A stretch of 49,411 bases of DNA, from contig JAYMTF010000151.1 in NCBI GenBank assembly GCA_036897485.1, positions 1 to 49,411 of the forward strand. The letters are read 5' to 3'. The notes under the pieces are model-generated. The model was given only the letters and a program-made list of their open reading frames with translations. It was not told the DNA's origin and did not search any database. The stretch is from Pelargonium nanum. Lineage: Eukaryota; Streptophyta; Magnoliopsida; Geraniales; Geraniaceae. Of this stretch, positions 11,566 to 21,500 are shown one piece after another. The translations under genes and the position numbers were made by a program. Numbering within the stretch: the stretch's first letter is position 1; each line of letters starts with the position of its first letter.

Positions 11566-12012
11566 ATGGATCCCACTGCTCTTCCCGAGCATCACGACAG
11601 CGATAAAGAGAATGTGCCTCCGACGCCATCGTCTTCTTCCCCGAACCAGCCCAACCCAGACCCTGTTCCTGCAACTGCCCAATCTTCGAAGAAAACAAGG
11701 TCGACGAAGACGAAGAAGAGGAAGAGGATCACAAGTCGGAGAAAGAGAAGGGTTGGTACCAGGAAGCCTCTAGCTGACATTACACACATTTCCGTTGAAT
11801 CGAGTTCGGTTCAAGAAACTGAAACTAGCGTTGAGTTACAGGTAGCTGCTACTTCCTCTGTTCCTGCGGTTCAAGAAACTGGTTCTGATTTGCCTCCGGC
11901 GTCTGGTTCCGGGAGCGGATCGAGTTCGCGGAAGAGAAAAGCGACGGATGAGAATGATCCGGAGCCACCGGGCTCTCCGAAAACCAAGTCTCTGAGGATG
12001 GGTTTTCGATGA
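11566..12012 (+). CDS. Small basic protein with KEN box and D-box-like motif (copy 1)
   Basis: A 148-residue, intronless protein of a plant family I cannot name. From the start: an acidic N terminus with a KEN box (DKENVPP, KEN at 14-16); a serine/proline linker; a strongly basic, nuclear-signal-like stretch (residues 42-66, including KKRKR and RRKRR); the motif RKPLADITH (66-74), close to the destruction-box consensus RxxLxxIxN; a low-complexity S/T/E/Q region with a repeated VQET; a second basic patch SRKRKA (121-126); and the C terminus KSLRMGFR. KEN and D-boxes are recognised by CDC20/CDH1 of the anaphase-promoting complex, so a nuclear, cell-cycle-degraded or APC/C-binding protein is plausible. 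PATRONUS/securin-like and OSD1/UVI4 proteins use comparable motif sets but I see no direct match. A shorter paralogue follows 1.4 kb downstream on the same strand. Disorder is expected throughout. Confidence 0.8.
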   Translation: MDPTALPEHHDSDKENVPPTPSSSSPNQPNPDPVPATAQSSKKTRSTKTKKRKRITSRRKRRVGTRKPLADITHISVESSSVQETETSVELQVAATSSVPAVQETGSDLPPASGSGSGSSSRKRKATDENDPEPPGSPKTKSLRMGFR

Positions 12013-13454
12013 ATGTTCTGGATTTTTTTTTGGGGTTGATACGGATCTGAAATGGTTGAATGTTCATCGACCATTATACTGTAATTTGTAACTTAGTATT
12101 GTATTAAATTCCACTTTGAGAATGGAAGTACAAATTTTCTTTGGAACGAAACCTTCCAGATTGTTTACCAGCGAATGGCTAATTGGTTGATTGAAATTAT
12201 AGGGTGCATTTTTGGGTTGAGGTTTGGTTGGGTTTTTCATGTTTTGGTTGATAAACCTATTTTGAACTCGACATGATAGAACTTTGGATTTGCAAAATTG
12301 TTTGTCTACCTGAAGTGACTTAAATTTTTATGAGAATGAGGTTAAAGTTGGAATAGATTTTGAATTGTATGAATTAAGATTCAAATTGCTTGTTTTAATA
12401 GAAATCATTTGACATGTTAGTTACACTATTGTAGTATTTGAACATCAAATAATTGTAAGCTAAACTTTGACATTATTTATTTAAATCGAATATAACGTGA
12501 CGTGTCATTTTTTTACTTTGTTAAATTATGCACGTCAATTTTTTAACGAGTTAGAGTGAGTTTTCTTACCAATGTTCTAAGTCTAGAATTGTGAATTTTA
12601 AGCTAAAGATTTGAAACCTTGTTCCCAAGTTCTTAAAACATGCACACAGGTAGTACATTGATGGCGAGAGAACTGGATATATTCTTATGTATTTGCATTG
12701 TACGTGAGAGTGAGAATTTTCTTCAAGAGACTCTGAACCACACCCTAATAGAGAGAGCTTAGAGAAACTTTCTATGTAAATCGTGAATTTCCATTTCTTA
12801 TCAAGAAGAATATATTTATATTTACAAACTAAGTTTGTCATGTGTTGTTGTGTGGTTGATTGTTTGTGACGCGAAGTCCACTTTAAGGTTCATTTAAAAG
12901 TTTAAGATAGAAACGAGATCATGCCCCATTCAAATGATGAAAGTTGCAAATGACAAGAAAAAAAGCGATATAGGGTAGAGGTTTAGCAACACGTTTGATT
13001 AGCTTCTGGTTTCGTGCATGGAAAAGATGATTTTCAATCATTTTCTTATTTTCAGTAGATTAGAATGCCTCTAAAAAATGTGCAAATTTGCATAAAAATT
13101 TATTTTTTCTCAATCATTAGAAATATAAAAATTAATGCTCTTCTAAACAAAATAACCGGGAATGTATTAAATTTTGGAATCTAATTCACATTGACACCTC
13201 AGATTTTAAAAATTCCCCTCTTGTCCTCTTCCCCAAACCAAACCAAACCAAAATTTTTAATTTTAAATGAAAATTTATTTCCCTCCTTATTTTCATTGAA
13301 AACTGACTGAAACCCAAAACATAAAAATTTGGCCTATCCCTCCAACACTCCCCATTACAAATACCGAATTTTTCTTCACATCGCCATCAAATCGAATCAA
13401 ATTCAAATCTTGCTCTCATTTTTGTCTCTTCCAGACCAACAACCAGTCCCTGCA
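12013..13454. other. Spacer between the paired KEN/D-box genes
   Basis: The AT-rich spacer begins with the presumed 3' UTR of copy 1. The right end (13180-13454) is C-rich leader/promoter with an AAACC repeat (AACCAAACCAAACC near 13234) and a box shared with the promoter of copy 1 (TTCCCTCCTTA at 13279, CATTGAAAA at 13294). No gene seen. Confidence 0.5.
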
Positions 13455-13781
13455 ATGGAGGTTGCTGTTCTTCGTCACCACGACAACAAAGAGAACATTC
13501 CGCCATTTTCGTCAGTCTCAAGCTCAAACCGCAGCGACCCAGTTGCTGCAATGGCTCCGTGTTGCAGTGCGAAGACGAAGAAGGTGAAGAGAAGGTTCGT
13601 TTCCAGGAAGCCCCTTGCTGACATTACGAATCTCGTCAACGATTCAATATTTCAATCGAGTTGGGTTCGAGAAAATGTGGTTGCTTCCGAGAATTTGAGT
13701 TGTCGGAAGAGAAAAGCTGTTGATGATATTGATTCGGCGAAAACTGTAGCTTCCAAGAATTTGAGGATGGGTTTTAGATAA
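13455..13781 (+). CDS. Small basic protein with KEN box and D-box (copy 2)
   Basis: Tandem paralogue of the gene at 11566, 108 residues. The start is placed at the ATG at 13455 (MEVAVLRHHDN) because it aligns with the N terminus of copy 1; an in-frame ATG at 13329 would add 42 unrelated hydrophobic residues from leader-like sequence. It keeps the KEN box (NKENIPP, KEN at 12-14), a basic stretch KTKKVKRR, a D-box RKPLADITN (51-59) that fits RxxLxxIxN exactly, the second basic patch CRKRKAV (83-89) and the same last six residues LRMGFR. The serine-rich linker present in copy 1 is much shorter here. Preservation of only the degron-like and terminal motifs between otherwise diverged copies says these are the functional parts. 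Same inferred role: short-lived, nuclear, cell-cycle linked. Confidence 0.78.
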   Translation: MEVAVLRHHDNKENIPPFSSVSSSNRSDPVAAMAPCCSAKTKKVKRRFVSRKPLADITNLVNDSIFQSSWVRENVVASENLSCRKRKAVDDIDSAKTVASKNLRMGFR

Positions 13782-14984
13782 CTGTAGATTTAATTTTCAC
13801 ATTTAGAAAGTAGCTAGGTCTCGGTAGTGAAAATTTTGGAGTATGATACACATTTTTTCATGTTACACTCGAGTGTTTCTTAATGAAAATTTGGGAGTAT
13901 TTTTGGTCGACAGTTGAAGCTATAATAGAAATCAATATTGGTCAACAGGTGTGTGTAATGGTCAATGTTCGGCAATCTAGATCTGAATAGGCAGACACTC
14001 GAAATCTAATTTGAGAAAAATTCGTTCCAATATTAATTCGGATTGGATCAGATTTTTCTTGCAAAAAAATCGACCCGATCAGATTAGATTGGATTGGATT
14101 TGATAAAATCTTATTTGAAATATTATCGAATCAAATCTTATGTTTCAATCTGAAATCCGAACTAAATCTGATCCGACTTATTGCCATCTCTGATTAATGC
14201 CATACAGTGATGATCGATGACAATTATTTTTTTTTTGAAAGAAATGACAATTTTTTTTAAAAATCATTAAACATGGTCAGCTTCCCTAAGCAGCGTTTCT
14301 CGGAGTTGCAATGATAGAGAAAACGCTGGTTTGCTGCAGCGGTTATTTCAATAAATCGTTTTTTACTGGGAAACGACATCGTTTTAGGATGGCTGGCTCC
14401 TCAATTGTACCCTTGTTGAGCAACTTCTCTAGCTTCTGGTACTTTAAAGAATGAATGAGATTATTGCTTGAGTTAGGGTTTGATCATAAGTTTAAGATTC
14501 ATGAGTTTTTCGTAAAATTTCAGGATTTTGGAGTAATTTAAATCTACATTTTTGTGTCTTAGCTTTTGTTATTGTTCTTAGCTGCCAAATTCCGAGTTTC
14601 AATTTTCATTTTTTGTATTGGTTTCCTATAAATGTTCATAGAATTGTTACGTTGTTTTCCATTTTGAATGATTCATGGTCTTGACATTTCGTATTATCTG
14701 TGTTTTGCATTGTAAATTTGGGGATGGGACAATTTGAGGTAAATTCAACTCTAGCTTTAGTCTAGTGCGTACTTGACCTATCTATGTTGGATAATGGATG
14801 TGAACATATAATTCTTCCTATTTACTACGAATCGGTTGATTGCTGATTTCATTTAGGATCGTCATTATGTTCTTATTTGCCCTTTCAAGTTACGAATCCC
14901 TGAAATTTATCATGCAAGTTTTGTGTTGCATAATGTGGTAACATACTTCTCATAGTGAATGTGGATGGTCCACAAGAATTTGAA
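13782..14984. other. Spacer with a decayed hairpin repeat and an exon-like fragment
   Basis: After the 3' UTR of copy 2 there is a region of repeated GGATT/GATCAG words (14036-14178) whose ends are roughly inverted (TCGGATTGGATCAGATTT against the reverse complement of AAATCTGATCCGAC), probably a degenerate DNA element. At 14373-14395 lies the near-palindrome AAACGACATCGTTTT, a motif common just upstream of plant genes. It is followed by ATGGCTGGCTCCTCAATT, an exon-like but very short frame. No complete gene. Confidence 0.35.
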
Positions 14985-14989
14985 GGTAC

Positions 14990-15640
14990 TATCAAGGTTT
15001 TCGAGTTCCGGCAGATACCTTCTCTGATGGGCAAATCTGCCTTTATAGATCGAGTCGCTGATGGTGAGCCTACATCCAAAGGCTGCAAAATATGGCTTCC
15101 ACTTTCAGAGCCTTCTGGTTTGCTTCTTCACTTATCTCTGCTTCCATTGTATCGGTACTTATTCCATTTTATTTTCTATATGTATTCATGGAGCTTGCTG
15201 CTTTATTAGTTAGAATTTTCTTTTCTTGTAGCATCGTGTTTGTTTATACATTACTACGGACTGGAAGCAATAGGGATGACCAAGAAAATACATTTTCTTT
15301 CAATGAGTTAAGCCCTTGGATTGTTCTTGTTATCACATCCTCGTGCATCTTTCGGTGTCCTTCGTGTATACCCGACATTAATAATTTTTTGTCGTTCTAG
15401 TATAGTTCTCTGTACGGGAAGTCAAAATTCTATTAATGGACTTAAAAACATGGAGTATTTGAACTTGCCCCCAACAAGGGTATAGCTGTTTGATCCTCCT
15501 GGTTGCAGCAAAGCACTCATGGACCGAGCTATAGCTTCTTAAGCAGAATTGAACATCCTTGCAGTGAATAGGGTTGGTGAATCTGAGAAAGCTGTAAGTT
15601 CACTTTTGTTAAGGCAAGGGCCAGTGCTCATGAATCACAT
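14990..15640 (+). pseudogene. Relic of a CIP111-like AAA ATPase gene
   Basis: Two separate stretches match different parts of the calmodulin-interacting AAA ATPase CIP111 as I remember it. At about 15010-15170, translation gives IPSLMGKSAFIDRVADG, then CKIWLPLSEPS and, after a frame change, FASSLISASIVSV; the family N terminus has LLGKSA-I-RVAD and GSKIWL. At about 15465-15640, translation gives LFDPPGCSKALMDRAIAS, then AELNILAV and VGESEKAV, the Walker A region and following helix of an AAA module (family: GPPGCSKTLMARAVASEAGLN). Stop codons interrupt both sides of the Walker segment, nine or so residues before VGESEKAV are missing, and several hundred residues between the two parts are absent. 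It is a dead, internally deleted copy. No poly-A tail was seen, so a segmental origin is as likely as a retrocopy. Confidence 0.7.
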
Positions 15641-17061
15641 TCTTTCATGAAATACATGGGTCGTTTGGTGGACCATGGACCGGGTCTCGTCGACCACAGG
15701 TCGGATTGTATGTATGTTTATGTACCAATTTGGGTCAAACTGGCCCGGAATTGAGCGAATTTATTGGGCCAATTGAATGAACTGGGCTTGTGCTGGATCG
15801 CACACGGCTCATCAGCACTTCCCTCCCTCCCTCAATTCCTCACCCACTTACTACAAATTTGATTAGAAAGATTCATCTTTTCTGAAGTTTTTTATAAGTT
15901 CTCGTGCCATTATAGAAGGATTGCTTAAGTTGTTTGAACATACATATAAACTCAAAAAGCTCTGCACACCTGTTTTCTTTATTCTTCATTTACAATGAAA
16001 AAGCTCCGGCTCAAAAAATTTCTCTTCTTAGGGTGAGTCCAAACTTAGAGTCTCTATAGTCTATACACATGTGATCAATGAAGAAAGTTTGTCTTAAGAA
16101 GATATAGACTGGGAGATGGAGTGTATATCAATATGATAGGGTCCTAAATTCTTTAGGGTCTCTCCTAGCTTCAGAAAGTTGATTGGCAAAACTTAATGTA
16201 ACTATCAGATGTGCTGCTCTGGAGAGGAAGGATAAAGCACTAAATTAATTGGACAAACGGCTATCCTTATCTAGCCGCCCTTACTGACCTAACTAAGTTG
16301 TTAAGATACAACTGTTCTTTTCCTTGTCAATAAAGTAGTAAGGCTAGCCATCCTTTATTATTTATCTATTTTCCTAAAAGCCGTTATCAGTTAAATCGAC
16401 TTTCCTTACATGCATTTGCTGTCTTTTGTGTCACTAGTATAGTTGGAGTTTATCCATGTTTTTTTCAGTATTAAGGAATAATGAATCATCATCTACACAT
16501 TATGTCACTATCCCATTATATTATACGTATGCGTACTTATCCAGTATCTCCATCTAAAAAATACATATGTCCAAATACAAAACTCAGCATGCATGATAGT
16601 TGCATTAAACAATTAGTTTTAGAATAGCGAATGTGAGTAGAAACAAGAAAGGAGCTCAGTTATTTGATGTCATGCGACATTGATTTAGTGGGGGCCAACG
16701 TGTGCTTAACAATAATCCAAAAATCTACGTGACCCTTCAATACCTCATAGAGAAAAAGTACAGAGAGACTTAAGATTAGTTTAGAGGCCATCCCTTTCAG
16801 CTCTTGAGCCGCAGAAGTGGTAGTTCCTGACTAGATACACACTCAAGCCTGCCAATGCAAGGCAAAAGGAATAAGACGGGTCATCATATTTGTCCTGTTT
16901 CATGGTGCTGCTGCATTTTTTTTCAGGTATCATAAGAAAATTAGAAGTCAGCCAATATTCATTCGGGATATGAGCTGTCCAATTACATGTTCCTCGATTC
17001 TCATTTGACTTCTGGTTTGCTGATGAGATGTGAACTGAAGAGAACTATGAACTTCGAACAC
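15641..17061. other. Spacer before the CLE cluster
   Basis: Contains a GC-richer stretch around 15660-15800 (GTCGACCACAGG, TGGGCC) of unknown origin, then AT-rich sequence. The last few hundred bases form the promoter of the first CLE gene. No reading frame with a recognisable domain. Confidence 0.4.
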
Positions 17062-17069
17062 TATATAAG
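17062..17069 (+). promoter_or_regulatory. TATA box of the first CLE gene
   Basis: TATATAAG lies 79 bases before the ATG. The same placement (79 to 120 bases) is found for all four intact CLE genes, supporting the chosen starts and short unspliced leaders. Confidence 0.65.
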
Positions 17070-17140
17070 TCAGCCCTCTTAGTTTGTATTAGGACACTAC
17101 TAAGCTAATTTCATAGTCTTTTCAAGAGTCTTAAACTGCA

Positions 17141-17446
17141 ATGGCTAGTCTGATAAAACTCTCTGTCTGCCTTAGTTTGCTCTTAGTTTCATTGTCCATT
17201 ACTGAAACTCGACCTCTTGTGCCCCTTCTAGAGGAGAAGAAACTAACGGTTAGGACAATCACGGTTGAGACCGCGGGAAATAATGCACAGCAAGTGATGA
17301 CTTCACGAGCTATGGTTGGGAAAGCTAGGGAACTCAATGTTGAGACTGGAGGAAACTTCACAGGCACAGCACATAGCCAAGGTGAAGTCAAGCGGCTGAG
17401 TCCTGGAGGGCCTGATCCACAACACCACTCTAAGAATCTCTCTTAA
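17141..17446 (+). CDS. CLE4: CLE signalling peptide precursor, CLE1-4 type
   Basis: Precursor of 101 residues. The N terminus MASLIKLSVCLSLLLVSLS is a signal peptide, cleaved near ETRPLV. A variable, poorly conserved middle follows, and the CLE dodecapeptide RLSPGGPDPQHH sits at residues 85-96 (17393-17428), preceded by K and followed by a five-residue tail SKNLS. CLE peptides are secreted, hydroxylated at the prolines (often arabinosylated at position 7) and perceived by CLV1/BAM-type LRR receptor kinases. The dodecapeptide equals that of Arabidopsis CLE2, while the signal-peptide exit (RPLV) resembles CLE3/CLE4, so it belongs to the CLE1-4 group, whose members respond to nitrogen status and restrict root growth. 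It is first in the cluster, as CLE4 is in Arabidopsis; the symbol is by group and position. Confidence 0.93.
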   Translation: MASLIKLSVCLSLLLVSLSITETRPLVPLLEEKKLTVRTITVETAGNNAQQVMTSRAMVGKARELNVETGGNFTGTAHSQGEVKRLSPGGPDPQHHSKNLS

Positions 17447-17561
17447 GTGTATACGATGTCAATGTAAAAAGCAACATTGAACTTGCTTGAGTTGGAAATG
17501 TATTTTGTAACTCGGTGGATTTAATAGTTTGTTACGTAGTTCTTTCCCTTCTACATCTGCT

Positions 17562-17565
17562 ACTC

Positions 17566-17601
<36 letters not shown>

Positions 17602-17602
17602 A
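17562..17602. repeat. Compound (CT)n(CA)n microsatellite
   Basis: Alternating CT for about 18 bases passes directly into CA repeats with one CG interruption. Likely length-polymorphic. It sits just downstream of the first CLE gene. Confidence 0.9.
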
Positions 17603-18419
17603 TCAGGGTTAAAAACTTAAAATCAATCTCCTAAGGCTCTGGTTGGTTCTCGAGCTAGTCAAATACTTTATAAAGAATGAAGAAATCAACGGATGGATTG
17701 ATTACAAGTTCTTATGCTCACAAGATATAATTGAACGTTAGATTATATTTTACAAGCTGCTCTTAGAGTCTTAGTACTACATGTTTGGCTCCAATGCATT
17801 TTTATATCATTTGCTATTTCTTTTGTCTTATTTGTATATACAATTATACAGCCAATTGGTTACTCATGTTTTTATCTTTATGAATACTTGGCATTTAGCT
17901 CTTTTAACTGGTATTTGATCCTCCCTGGTTAGTAATGTGTAAACTTTTAGAGACTTGGCATCGTGTTATTTGATTTCTTTTTTCGGAAAAATGTTCACGA
18001 GCATTCTGTCAGTGAGATGTATCAGTTGATAAATAGAGAAGGAAGAGAATCAAAATCCTAATTATGATGTAAACCAATCTTGCAAGTTTCAGAAATAGTT
18101 CTTTACATCTTTTTGTGCTCTGTATCTTTCTCTCTTAATGAACAGAACATTCGGTCGTTACTAATTAATTCATGCCTTATTTTTTTAATTGTACGGAGAT
18201 AGAATATGTTATAGGGACACTTTGACCCTTCAAATTTTATATATTCCTACTTTTAATGGACAGTTGATCTTATCTACCACTATAACCTTGTGCACTGAAA
18301 CTATTTTGTCCCAGATTTGCTAAGATTATTCATTATTTGTACATCTCCACTGTGAAAGTCAAAGAAACAAAAAAAAAGATATTTACTTTACAAAATAGCA
18401 TGATGAACTATGGTTTCTA

Positions 18420-18525
18420 TACTTTTGCAGTTTTGCTCGTAATCTTACGGAAAGTGACTCTTTCTTTAGTTTATGACAGAGACTGCAATTCGTACGTGGC
18501 AATTCGGTGGGAGAAAAGAAGGTAA
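18420..18525 (+). promoter_or_regulatory. Repeated non-coding module D, copy 1 (upstream of CLE gene 2)
   Basis: Contains GAAAGTGACTCTTTC (18450-18464) and GTACGTGGCAATTCGGTGG (about 18492-18510) followed by a purine run. The same two words, in the same order and at almost the same spacing, occur at 26060-26170 upstream of the fourth CLE gene. TGACTC is a bZIP-like core and ACGTGGC an ABRE/G-box core. The block lies 470 bases before the ATG of CLE gene 2. Confidence 0.6.
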
Positions 18526-18906
18526 ACCTTGCTGGTGCGTTGATATTTTTGTGCATTAGTTTTAATGTAAAACCAGCACTATCGATGAAAATGACAAGGA
18601 TGTTTTGGGGTAAAGTAGGTTTTGTTTGATTTGTTTAAGGAGATTCTCCCATGGAAATGGAAAAAGATAGGATAGCATAGCACTCCAAAGGGAAAGGAGA
18701 CAATTTATGGTTTAGTGGTTCATTTTAAGGTAATGGAAGACCCACAATATGTAGAAATCTTCATTTTAATGAAGAAACAAACATATATTGCCATGGACCT
18801 TGCAATATCATATGTTTTAAATACTATAAGCTTGGAGAGAAGACAACATGTAGTGACTCATGTTGTTTCCACTACCAATATAACGTCTCATCTGTTTACT
18901 AATTCC

Positions 18907-18913
18907 TATAAAT
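18907..18913 (+). promoter_or_regulatory. TATA box of CLE gene 2
   Basis: TATAAAT 88 bases before the ATG at 18995, with the same geometry as in the neighbouring CLE genes. Confidence 0.55.
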
Positions 18914-18994
18914 TGATCCACTTGTGGTTCTCAAATATTACCTCATTCTTAGTACTTCAAATCTATAATTTTCTGTCTTGATTCGCTTTCATTG

Positions 18995-19228
18995 ATGGCT
19001 AAATCTTGTGGAACACGCGCATTTACTTTGTTGCTCGTTGTTTTCGTGATGCTAATTGTCAGTTCACAGGCACGTATGCTCGTGGCACAAAGAGGGTCTG
19101 GCCGGCACTTCAGTTTTGGGCAATTAGGATATAGTAAATCCAAGCTGGAGCATTTCCGGAGAGTGTCAACATTGGATGCGGGGACTACGAGAGTATCACC
19201 AGGTGGACCGGATCCTCAGCACCATTGA
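18995..19228 (+). CDS. CLE: CLE signalling peptide precursor, CLE5/6/7 type
   Basis: Precursor of 77 residues. The signal peptide is roughly residues 1-27 (hydrophobic AFTLLLVVFVMLIVSSQA, exit at SSQARM). The middle carries FGQLGYSKSKLEHFRR, matching the ELGFDLSKFK-type box of CLE5, CLE6 and CLE7 precursors. The peptide RVSPGGPDPQHH ends the protein (residues 66-77, 19190-19225), identical to the CLE5/CLE6 dodecapeptide. Start chosen at ATG 18995; there is no other ATG close upstream. Arabidopsis CLE5/CLE6 respond to auxin and affect leaf shape; root-meristem restriction is typical when such peptides are supplied. The missing C-terminal tail separates it from its neighbours at 17141 and 27812. 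Confidence 0.94.
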   Translation: MAKSCGTRAFTLLLVVFVMLIVSSQARMLVAQRGSGRHFSFGQLGYSKSKLEHFRRVSTLDAGTTRVSPGGPDPQHH

Positions 19229-19884
19229 TCTCACGTGGCGTGGTAAGGAGTAAGTGATTGTAAACTTGTAGCCAAGTAGTGTGACAAATTGCTGCAACCA
19301 AATGAAGTTTGTAGATTCCTATGCTGTAGTGAATTGAGCTTTGCTTTGGTTTTTCATGTTGTAATGAGACATTGTAAATTGAAACAACCGATCTTTTTTT
19401 GGACTTGCTCTTCATAGTCTTCGCCTCTGTTTCTTTCGCCTTTAACGTAGGCTAGTTCGTAGGACGACTTTACAAATAAAGCCTGAGGATTGGCATTCCA
19501 TTGCTGTCATTGTGGTTGCAACTCTGCTTTCATGTCATTAGGAAACAGGAGTAGATGCACCATATTACATTACATTGCACATCACATTTCAGGTTGGCCT
19601 GTAGCTATATATTTGGCCTCACAAGATGTGCTCTAAATTCCATAAATAAAGATGCCAACTCTTTGTGTGCATTCAGACATTGTTCACTGGCCAATTTTAA
19701 AGGACGCACTCTTACATCGATCTTGTACATTAAACAATGGAGCAGACCACTTTAACCATCGTGCCGATTCTTTGAAGTTCAAACACAACACCTTAAAATA
19801 AATAAAATGTACTATGCATTTAATGACATGACCCGTTGAAAGATTTTAATGTAACATACTTCAACTAATATGCTCCAGGAAACC

Positions 19885-19925
19885 TACCTTATGTCAAATG
19901 ACAAAGGTCATGGGTTCGAAATCAC
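19885..19925 (+). repeat. SINE-like pol III head fragment
   Basis: TTATGTCAAATGACAAAGG followed by TCATGGGTTCGAAATC resembles an A-box region and a B-box (GGTTCGAAATC), but the two boxes are closer than in a tRNA. It faces the better-preserved head at 20040-20106. Probably a degraded tRNA-derived SINE. Confidence 0.4.
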
Positions 19926-19959
19926 ATTAAATAAAGTGGAGAGAGAGGATTTTTTTTCT

Positions 19960-20106
19960 GTTTTTCAAAATTAAATGAGCTACACAACAGTGGGTAACTC
20001 TCCCTTTATAACTCAAATCCCACCCCACCCGACGCAATGAGATTTGAACCCACGACCTCCTACGTGGAAATGTGTGTTTTGACCATTGCGCCACCCCTAC
20101 GGGGCA
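19960..20106 (-). mobile_element. tRNA-derived SINE
   Basis: On the minus strand the element starts GGGGTGGCGCAATGG (A box TGGCGCAATGG) and has GTGGGTTCAAATCTC (B box GGTTCAAATCT) about 35 bases later, the tRNA-like head of a plant SINE. A body of about 90 bases (GTCGGGTGGGGTGGG and a GAGTTATAAAGGGAG stretch) follows and ends near an A-rich segment. The head ends at plus 20105 next to a T-run. No protein is encoded. Target duplications were not resolved. Confidence 0.65.
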
Positions 20107-21354
20107 ATTTTTTTTTTCTCTTTTAGGTAACTCATTTTATTGATATTTCATTTTAAGAAAATATATATTTTTTCATACATAGATTTTTTTACAAAATGCA
20201 TATAAATTCATTTTGTGAAATTTGTTCGAATAAATACATGAATTGTCAATTTGAGTCTTCTTAAATTTTAATTGATATTCTATTTCTTAAATTGATTACA
20301 TTAAATATGTGTGTACACACAATAATGCATTATTTTGACGAACCGATTGAAAAATAATATAATCTTCATCGCAATGTAAATTTTGTCCCTCCATGACCAT
20401 TTGTTATAATAATATAATCTTCAAATATATAAAATAAATATTAGTGGTGCAACATAAAGGATCATTTGGATTTATGTGTTCGTACAATTGAAGAACATCA
20501 CCATCATCATTGACGTGATTTGATTATTTTCTGTTTATATATTGTTACTATTCATTTTAGGTGTCTTGGAATTATTGTGTGTTTGAGTATCAATTCAGAT
20601 TTTGAATTTGTAACTAAAACTTAAGTTGATTTACACATAAAATAGGCAATTTTTTCTTTCCCTAGGACAAATTTGACTCAAAAATTGGTCAAAATTACTT
20701 TTTGTGATAAAAAAGCACAATGATTGGATTTCATTTCAAATTCAAAGTATTAATTCAAACTGTGTACATTTGAAGTGATTGATCAATATTATAACTAATT
20801 GTTCGAACGATTATAATGCATGAAGAGCCGATTTGAATTGAGATTCTTTCGGCAATTATAATAAGTGTGAACCCTAAGTCTAATACGGATTTGAGCCGGG
20901 TATGAACATAAAAACAGTAAAATACTTCTTAACAAATTTTAGCGCAACTATATTTTTAGCCATCGAACTGAAATTTCGAAGATAAATCTAAACAACTCAC
21001 TATTAGTTCATCCTCTGGTTTGGAGCTAAATCAAAGTGATTTGTGAGAAAATCTAAATTTTGGAAAATGAATCAAGAAATAATATTATGTAAAGTAACAA
21101 AACAAAATGGAGTCTCTAATACCTTGTCCTAGTTGGAAGATTATTTTGTTTTATTTACCTACTTTATTTATATTAAATTTCTTTCTCTTATTTGCACATG
21201 GGCATGCATGAATTTGTCCCTATGACTAGGTTTTTCATTACTTTTTTCCCTTTCCTCATCAAATCAAACCAAAAACAAAAGTTAAAACACAAAGCAAGTT
21301 CAATTTAGTTAAGCTTTCACATGAACATCACCTCAAGAAATCTTAGTATGGTCA

Positions 21355-21500
21355 CTACCTTACATGGAAGCCACGCCATTTTTGCAAATATTTAACCTTT
21401 CAACCAAATATATAAATTTCTCTTTCTTTTTTTGGTTGGTCCGACATGGATCCATGTGAGTATATTTATTTAAAATTGCTGCCGCCAATGCATGATAAAT
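21355..21500 (+). promoter_or_regulatory. Repeated non-coding module A, copy 1 (upstream of CLE gene 3)
   Basis: Two words mark the block: ACCTTACATGGAAGCCACG (about 21357) and CTGCCGCCAATGCATGATAA (about 21480). Both recur in the same order at 24735-24835 (ACCTTGCGTGGAGCCACA and GCGCCGCCAATGCATTATAA) upstream of CLE gene 4, and the first recurs at 29801 upstream of the decayed CLE copy. A third shared word, AATTGTCATTTTGCAACTG (21742), has its partner at about 25080. It lies 1.8-1.9 kb before CLE gene 3. Confidence 0.6.

Larger units (their letters stand above)
17447..18994. other. Spacer between CLE genes 1 and 2
   Basis: Holds a CT/CA microsatellite (17562-17602), AT-rich sequence, and near its right end a non-coding block (about 18420-18525) that recurs upstream of the fourth CLE gene. 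No gene. Confidence 0.5.

Noticed and set aside
13329-13454. N-terminal extension of KEN/D-box copy 2
   Set aside because: The 42 extra residues come from leader-like sequence and have no counterpart in copy 1; the ATG at 13455 aligns with the copy 1 start.
15092-15400. Open frame of 102 residues with hydrophobic stretches
   Set aside because: Its first part is the frame-shifted continuation of the CIP111 relic; the rest is spacer.
20030-20110. Possible minus-strand tRNA gene
   Set aside because: A and B boxes are present, but the cloverleaf stems do not close and a SINE body follows.
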